The position numbers and the translations under genes are program-made. Of a DNA stretch of 64,000 nt, positions 58,600 to 64,000 are shown in pieces. This DNA comes from Polytrichum commune (lineage: Eukaryota > Streptophyta > Polytrichopsida > Polytrichales > Polytrichaceae), in the NCBI GenBank assembly GCA_950295325.1, contig CATNTY010000003.1:1-64000 (forward strand). Reading direction: 5' to 3'. Below the pieces are notes generated by a model. That model was given only the letters and a program-made list of their open reading frames with translations, was not told where the DNA came from and ran no database searches. Within the stretch, counting starts at the first letter, position 1. The number at the start of each line of letters is the position of its first letter.

Positions 58600-58990
58600 G
58601 ACCTGCTTAAAATATTCCATACTCAGAAATTTGATCAAATTTATGAGTTTACCGTGCTTCAACGAACTACGAGATCTATTTTATGATGAAAATAAAAAAG
58701 TAATTCCCTCAAACATAGGTGATTTATTAACACTTGAGGGGCTTTGTTATTGGATTTGCGATGACGGTTATTGGAATGGGAACGGTGTACATTTGTGTAC
58801 AGATTCTTTCACATTAGAAGAGGTAAATCTATTGGTTATAACTTTAACTGAAAAATTCAATTTGAAATGTTCCATCATTATAAACAATGGTAATTTTAGA
58901 ATACGAATTTCTTCTAAGTCCATACCTGAACTACAAAAATGGTTATCACCTATAATGCCTCCGATGATGTAGTATAAAATAGGTCTTTAA
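58600..58990 (+). pseudogene. LAGLIDADG HEG, C-terminal part with nonsense codon
   Basis: Reads MSLPCFNELRDLFYDENKK, IGDLLTLEGLCYWICDDG, FTLEEVNLLVITLTEKFN to MPPMM, TAG (58970), YKIGL, TAA. Relatives here have Lys or another residue before the HKIGL or YKIGL end, so the TAG is probably an AAG-to-TAG change. The first motif is missing upstream. Confidence 0.75.
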
Positions 58991-59519
58991 TGTTTAGAGT
59001 ATTGTTTCTTTCTTTGATTGGGAGTTATGGCAGACTTCCTTAATATTAATTAATATTAGTCAATATTAGTCAATATTAATCATTTTTAGTCAAAAAAAAA
59101 AATGAATTACAAACCCCGACCCTCAGATCACGCAGCTTCAATCTTCCGTATGAAGAAGTCCATAAAATGGACGATCGGAGCTGCTTTAGTTTAGGGGAAT
59201 CTCATTAGAAGATATACTTCTACAGGGACCCCATAATTTAACATTTCAACCATACTCCACTTACTTACCCTTTTCTTAACATATTACTACTGTGGAATCG
59301 AATTATGGCATTCGCCCTGTCGGGTGGGACGCCTAGTTGCCCCTGGGCTTCCTACTAGTCTCCAACTGGAAGACGAGCCCCAGGTATACTCCGACACGTG
59401 TTGGGTTTAGTTCATTTGATTTCGATAGTACACAAAACAAATAAATTACTAATTATGGGGTCCCACTAGTATTGTTATTTGTATAACAATATATTAGAGG
59501 GATTCCCCTAATTATAATA
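58991..59519. other. Spacer upstream of the nad1 leader
   Basis: AT-rich repeats (TAATATTAGTCAATATTAGTC near 59050), GACCGATC-type hairpins and a GCTTCCTACTAGTCTCCAACTGG block; no gene recognised. Confidence 0.5.
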
Positions 59520-60100
59520 AGTGAAGAAAAGGCCCTAGGTTTCGTCTTATGTTATTAGGCTATGTATCGCAAATCTTTCTAAACCATTTTGGATGGGTCC
59601 AAAGAGCTGGCGACCTAATTTCCCATGGGCTAGCGAATTATTCCCGACCCTAACCTCAAAACTAATTCTTTAAGAATTAGTTTCCCTTTCAGGGAAGAGA
59701 GGAGGTTGGTAATCCAATCGCCAGTCCTAAGGAGAATTTAGTGAAACAAAGATACTGCAGTACTCCCAAAATGGGTTTTGGCTGCCCCTGTCGTGGCCCC
59801 TAAATTCCAGTAATTTTATGAGCCCTAAGCTCAGGTATCCCTCTAATATTGCCGGCGCGGGGGATTTCCCTAAGAAATAAGAAAATAGAATAACTACATA
59901 AGTTTAATATTCATAGAGGATGTGATTATATTATCAAGTCATTCTATCATTTATTTGTGGCGCCCCACGGGAGCCTAAGTTCAGCATCCTGGAAAACATG
60001 TTTTTCGGGTAGATGCCTGAATTAAAAATATAGCATGATTCTGTAATATGATATACCTTTAAAATGTAAGTCTTATAAATATTTACAATTTTACAAATCA
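59520..60100 (+). promoter_or_regulatory. nad1 leader region, interrupted by palindromes
   Basis: Blocks shared with 5862-6008 are spread over 580 bp here. Palindromic DNA (AATTCTTTAAGAATT near 59655, a partial family G near 59754, others) separates GGCCCTAGGTTTCGTC (59531) from TTCATAGAGGATGTGATTAT (59910) and from TATGATATACCTTTA (60047). The copy before the HEG at 6009 is compact, so insertions came after duplication or were absent from the source. Confidence 0.6.
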
Positions 60101-63100
60101 ATGTCATCCACAGGATTTAATTTATTAAACGTCCTTATTGTTCTTGTACCTATGTTATTAGGTGTTGCTTTCATGACCATAATAGAAAGAAAAGTATTAG
60201 CGGCCATGCAAAGAAGAGTAGGTCCAGATACTGTTGGTATCTATGGTATAGCTCAACCATTTGTCTAGCAAGTGGCACTATTTCGCAAGAGATAATTGAA
60301 AACAGAACTATATGCTGGTAAGCGTCAGTTAAGAATTTATACTCATTGAGTGACAATTAAGTTTTTAGGCTCAATCAGCAGGGAAGAGTTCATCATCCTT
60401 CAACGATCACACGTTCTGCATACTTATGAGTATGGTGATATGATCTACCCTTAATGGGAGGTTGCATTTGTGTTATTACTCTTTTTTATTATTTACCAAC
60501 TTGTGCATTTAGATTCCAGTGAAAACAGCAGTCTTGCTCTCAACGTCTTTGTTGGCAAAGAACCAGGTAAAGTGTATCGACACATTATTAAATACCCCTG
60601 CGGTTCAGGAGCAACTGTGAACACCTAGTGTTCGCAGTTACTCCGAATAAGGCTAGATCCGCTTCCCTTTAGGGAAGCGGGCCGGGCCCTCCGCAGGGGC
60701 TCCTATTTACCTCCTCGTATTGACTACCGGTCATCTGTGATGTCCGGCAGCCAATACTTAGATGGGCCTCTAAAGTTTTACCGCCCGGTCAATGAAATTG
60801 ACACGAGCCGGTAAAACCTTCGGTCCTTAGGGAAAATAGGGGTATGTCTTGGCCTAAAATTGAACGGTTTAAAAAACATAGAGCCCTGGCTCATTGTAAG
60901 GACGTACCCCGATTTGGCCATCATGATCTAAGATCATGATGCGCAAATCGGGGTATTGGTTTCCTTCCGGCGAGCTTGGAATGGAGTTAGTGGTATTTAC
61001 AAAATCACGTTTTTACCGTTCCGATTATTTAGCTACTACGGTTCTAGTGTCGATTTAGGAAGTCGATTCACATATCATTATTACAACGGGCCTAAACAAA
61101 ACAACTTCTTAGGTTTATTTCTTAAGGTATTTGGATGGTCTTTCTTTTCAATCACTGTAGTAGAAACTTGTCCCCGAGATCAGCTAAATGTTCGAGAAAA
61201 TTGGTATTTATCTACTTTCAAACCGCTTCTCAATATTTTAATGGTTGCTTCATCGGATCCGCGAGTTCCAGGTGCACTGTCGTTATTAACCCGATCAAAA
61301 ATCAGTGCCAGTTTACCAGGGCAAATAGATTCTGAAATCACTCGAGCTCGAAAAAGTAAATCTAAACAAGGGGAAAACAATCCATTCTATGGTAAAGGAC
61401 CAGGACTTTAAGCTTTAGACATTGCAGCTGAAAAAGCAGGCACTAAAGTTTCTGTATATGATGTAACTAATTTTACACTTGTAAATGGGGATCCTTTTCG
61501 AAGTATTCGAATGGTTGCTGAGGCAATGAATATCTCAGCAAGATCACTAGCAAGAAAACTAGATACGGGAAAACCATACAATGTTTTCTGACTTGTGCTG
61601 GTCTGTCTAGACCAGCATCAGTCAGAATTGCATTGCCAAAATTGAATAACGTTGGTCTAGTCAGACCAACGGGATTCAATTAGACAATGGGTACTATTAT
61701 TACAGTCAAGCACAATCACGACCATAGAAATAAAAAATTGCTCCCATTAAGCAAAGTTGCAGATGCGGCTAAATTAGTGCTTAAAGAAACAATTATACCA
61801 GCACAAGCAAATAAAGTTCTATTTTATTTAGCACCTGTTGCTACTTTAATCTTTAGTCTATTAGGGTGGGCAGTAATTCCTTTCGGAGATGGCTTAGTAC
61901 TCTTCGATTTCTCTTTAGGAATCTTGTATACATTAGCTCTATCCTCTCTAGGAATCTATGGAGTATTATTTGCGGGATGGTCTGCTAACTCTAAATACGC
62001 CTTTTTAGGTTCTTTAAGATCAACTGCGGCTATGATTAGTTATGAATTAATTTTAAGTACTGCCGTAATAATTATAATACTTCTTACAGGTTCATTTAAT
62101 ATAACTAAAATAATAGAATGCCAACAATCAGTATGGCACATAGTTCCATTATTGCCAGTATTCTTTTTCTTCTTTATATCAATATTAGCTGAAACATCAA
62201 GAACACCATTTGATCTACAAGAGGCTGTGTTAAAACAAATATAATCACAATACTAATTCCAAGATTCGGTCTCTATAAAGAACGTCATATGCTGGAAAGA
62301 CCTAAAGCTTTAATTCCAAAAATATAGTTATGGAGAAATTATAAAGATGTTACAATGGTCAATCAGCAGGAAATATTCAAATCGGCTTAATATTGGATCT
62401 TTAAATCTAATGTTAGAGCGACTTATTATCCTCAGAGAATAAACGCGGTCATTGAAATTTATAAATAAAAATGAATTATTTTTAATTGCTATTTCAATAT
62501 GGTATATTCCTTTCCCCCTGCGGTTCAGGAGCAACTGTGAACACCTAGTGTTCGCAGTTACTCCGAATAAGGCTAGATCCGCTTCCCTTTAGGGAAGCGG
62601 GCCGGGCCCTCCGCAGGGGCTCCTATTTACCTCCTCGTATTGACTACCGGTCATCTGTGATGTCCGGCAGCCAATACTTAGATGGGCCTCTAAAGTTTTA
62701 CCGCCCGGTCAATGAAATTGACACGAGCCGGTAAAACCTTCGGTCCTTAGGGAAAATAGGGGTTTGTCTAAAAGTTTCACCCCCCGATTTGCGCATCATG
62801 ATCTTAGATCATGATGGCCAAATCGGACTACTTAAAGATTAAGGGTTATTAATTAAGGAAAATCAATAAGCAACTAATTAAATTATTTCCTTAAGTTAAT
62901 CCCTTAACTTAACAATGTGGCCGGTCCATTTTTTTTAGGAATCAGAATTAGTAGCCGGTTTCTTCACTGAGCACTCTTCAATTATATTCGTTTTCTTCTT
63001 CCTTGGAGAGTATTGCTCTATTGTATTGATGTCAACTTTAACAATGATATTATTCTTTGGTGGATATTTATTACCAGAAATTGTTGTTAACGAAACATTT

Positions 63101-63295
63101 ATAAATCTACAATCTATCATACTAGGTTTAAAAACATGTTTTGCTACAGGGTTGTTTGTTTGGTTCAGAGCAACATTACCTCGATTAAGATATGATCAGT
63201 TAATGTTATTCTGTTGGACAGGTTTACTACCTATTGCTATAGGGTTGACAGCCTTAGTGCCCGGACTGCTTATAGCTTGGGACTGGATGCCCTAA
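60101..63295 (+). CDS. nad1: NADH dehydrogenase subunit 1 (three exons)
   Basis: Exons 60101-60262 (MSSTGFNLLNVLIVLVP to YGIAQPF), 61759-62226 (ADAAKLVLKETIIPAQANK to RTPFDLQEA) and 62939-63295 (ESELVAGFFTEHSSIIFVF to IAWDWMP, TAA) give 328 aa. Signature segments: ERKVLAAMQRRVGPD, GWAVIPFGDGLVLFDF, LAETSRTPFDLQEAESELVAGF, RATLPRLRYDQLM. The exon 1/2 junction leaves the G of GCA ambiguous. Complex I subunit at the quinone site. Confidence 0.95.
60595..60843 (+). repeat. Family A repeat inside a HEG (copy A9)
   Basis: Full length with the GGGCCC join; same as copies A4 and A10. Confidence 0.92.
60908..60955 (-). repeat. Family F palindrome inside a HEG (copy F4)
   Basis: CCCCGATTTGGCCATCATGATC and TAAGATCATGATGCGCAAATCGGGG, with longer perfect outer stem than F1. 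Confidence 0.9.
61582..61690 (+). repeat. Family D double hairpin inside a HEG (copy D8)
   Basis: Flanks ACAATG and GACAATGG, linker GCATTGCC: the linker again matches the local target. Confidence 0.92.
62515..62763 (+). repeat. Family A repeat (copy A10)
   Basis: Full length, in nad1 intron 2, same orientation as the intron. Confidence 0.92.
62782..62826 (+). repeat. Family F palindrome (copy F5)
   Basis: Nineteen bp after A10; A9 and F4 show the same A-then-F order in nad1 intron 1. Confidence 0.88.
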
Positions 63296-63831
63296 TACGT
63301 GCCATGTAACAATAGATACATGCAGCTAGTGGAGCACTCCGTAATCTACATTCAAATTGTAATTTTGAAAGCTTTCGGAGTGCTGGTTCAACCCTGTCGG
63401 AGTGTAAATTTCCGCTTCCTCCTAGGCCCCAGCAGAGGCCTAGAATGAAGCGCGCCCCCACAAGTGGTGACGAACCTACTCCGGTAAATTTTGGCCGTAA
63501 AATATGCACAGCTTATTTATTACCCAGAAATTTGATCAAATTTCTGAGGGTCACAGCGTGCCGCCGGGTCATGGTTTGTAATGCCTAGCCCCAAGGTTAT
63601 TAACTTTAACAGTTCTTAACCCCTCCCAATGCGCAAAGTTTTCTGACTTGTGCTGGTCTGTCTAGACCAGCATCAGTCAGAATTGCTTTGCCAAAATTGA
63701 ATAACGTTGGTCTAGTCAGACCAACGGGATTCAATTAGACAAAGGGAACCATTTGCGCGGTAGTCGTTTTTCCCCGGCCGGGAAGATCTAGCCGAGGGTT
63801 CATTTAACCCCTAATTTATCATGGGCTGTTG
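63296..63831. other. Spacer after nad1
   Basis: Hairpins such as GGAGTGCTGG/CACTCC and CAGAAATTTGATCAAATTTCTG (63523-63545), family D copy D9; no gene recognised. Confidence 0.5.
63632..63750 (+). repeat. Family D double hairpin (copy D9)
   Basis: Flanks GCGCAAAG and GACAAAGG, linker GCTTTGCC. Confidence 0.9.
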
Positions 63832-63946
63832 GTCCCTGCGGAATAGGACGTGCGTAGCCGTCCCCCTCCGCAGGGACTGTGATTCTCTTTTTGCTAGGGA
63901 CCTACGGCCCATGCAAAAAGCGTCTTACGACCGTCGAATCACTGTT
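63832..63946 (+). repeat. Family B double hairpin, long form (copy B17)
   Basis: Long second hairpin with CTTTTTGC/GCAAAAAG arm, close to the window end. Confidence 0.9.
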
Positions 63947-64000
63947 GGATAGAGTGGTAGAAAAAAGAACTTCAAATCTACAAGCTCCGTATCTAATCCG

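Larger units (their letters stand above)
60470..61757 (+). pseudogene. GIY-YIG HEG in nad1 intron 1, broken four times
   Basis: Segments in order: VLLLFFIIYQLVHLDSSENS to VYRHIIK (about 60472-60590), family A copy A9, SWPKIERFKKHRALAHCK, family F copy F4, then 60956: RRAWNGVSGIYKITF, YYGSSVDLGSRF, RENWYLSTFKPLLNI, ENNPFYGKGPGL, TAA 61409, continued in frame by ALDIAAEKAGTKVSVYD, GDPFRSIRMVAEAM, then family D copy D8 and GTIITVKHNHDHRNKKL reaching exon 2. The GIY-YIG catalytic core itself is intact. Confidence 0.75.
60263..61758 (+). other. nad1 group I intron 1
   Basis: Core precedes the HEG: AACTATATGCTGGTAAGCG near 60304, CAATCAGCAGGGAAGAG near 60373 and CCTTCAACGATCACACG near 60396, then a weak TATGATCTACC. 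The HEG frame runs to the 3' exon. Confidence 0.72.
62227..62938 (+). other. nad1 group I intron 2, no ORF
   Basis: Between CAAGAGGCT and GAATCAGAATTAG (QEA-ESEL). Core: GTCATATGCTGGAAAGACC near 62284, GGTCAATCAGCAGGAAA near 62357 and CCTCAGAGAATAAACGCG near 62431. Copies A10 and F5 fill the 3' part; the S element is not clear. Confidence 0.78.

Noticed and set aside
63943-64000. Possible tRNA at the window end (GGATAGAGTGGTAG... with a CTTCAAA loop)
   Set aside because: The putative anticodon stem does not pair and no T arm is visible. The ends pair only as a simple hairpin, and the sequence is cut by the window edge.

Overview
This window is a large piece of the mitochondrial genome of an early-diverging, probably zoosporic fungus (Chytridiomycota or Blastocladiomycota-like). 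The evidence is the fungal respiratory gene set, one coding strand for almost everything, many group I introns with LAGLIDADG and GIY-YIG homing endonuclease genes (HEGs), and dozens of GC-rich double-hairpin repeats. Conserved genes use TGG for Trp, stop at TAA, and have no in-frame TGA or TAG, so the standard code fits. The only complete tRNA-Trp found has anticodon CCA. I do not assign a genus. The window starts and ends inside the genome; atp9, cox3, nad2, nad3, nad4 and most tRNAs are not in it.

Layout: cob (3' part, four introns), 1-4402; spacer and tRNA-Asn, 4403-5470; free-standing HEG behind a copy of the nad1 leader, 5862-6644; nad6, 7573-8286; HEG graveyard and palindromes, 8287-10592; tRNA-Asp, 11148; nad4L then nad5 (one-base overlap), 11949-18551; tRNA-Ser and a duplicated cox1 5' end, 20734-20993; cox1 (six exons, five introns), 22364-32490, with tRNA-Trp antisense inside its last intron; atp8, 34009-34167; repeat desert with tRNA-His, 34168-37300; three unrecognised ORFs, 37306-39196; rnl (five introns), about 39190-46285; atp6, 48451-49224; tRNA-Arg; rns, about 49975-51536; free-standing GIY-YIG HEG, 52152-52934; tRNA-Val; cox2 (one intron), 54221-56339; large GIY-YIG HEG and a displaced second cox2 3' end, 56585-58352; nad1 (two introns), 60101-63295.

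The host genes encode subunits of complexes I, III, IV and V and both rRNAs. Exon joins proposed from sequence alone restore full-length, in-frame cox1 (528 aa), nad5 (662 aa), nad1 (328 aa), cox2 and nad4L. Nearly all joins follow the group I rule: exon ends in T, intron ends in G.

The most unusual material is the mobile layer. (1) At least six HEGs of two unrelated nuclease families carry a hydrophobic N-terminal module; its best-preserved copies look like the NAD2 N-terminus. (2) Several HEGs sit behind copies of host leaders (cox2-type, nad1-type) or behind a shared structured module. (3) HEG-bearing insertions are flanked by duplicated host gene ends at nad4L, cox2 and cox1. (4) One HEG is enclosed by perfect 208-bp inverted repeats built from nested palindromes. 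(5) HEGs are nested inside other HEGs. (6) Palindromes repeatedly interrupt HEGs, and in one family the linker between the hairpins is complementary to the flanking target on both sides.
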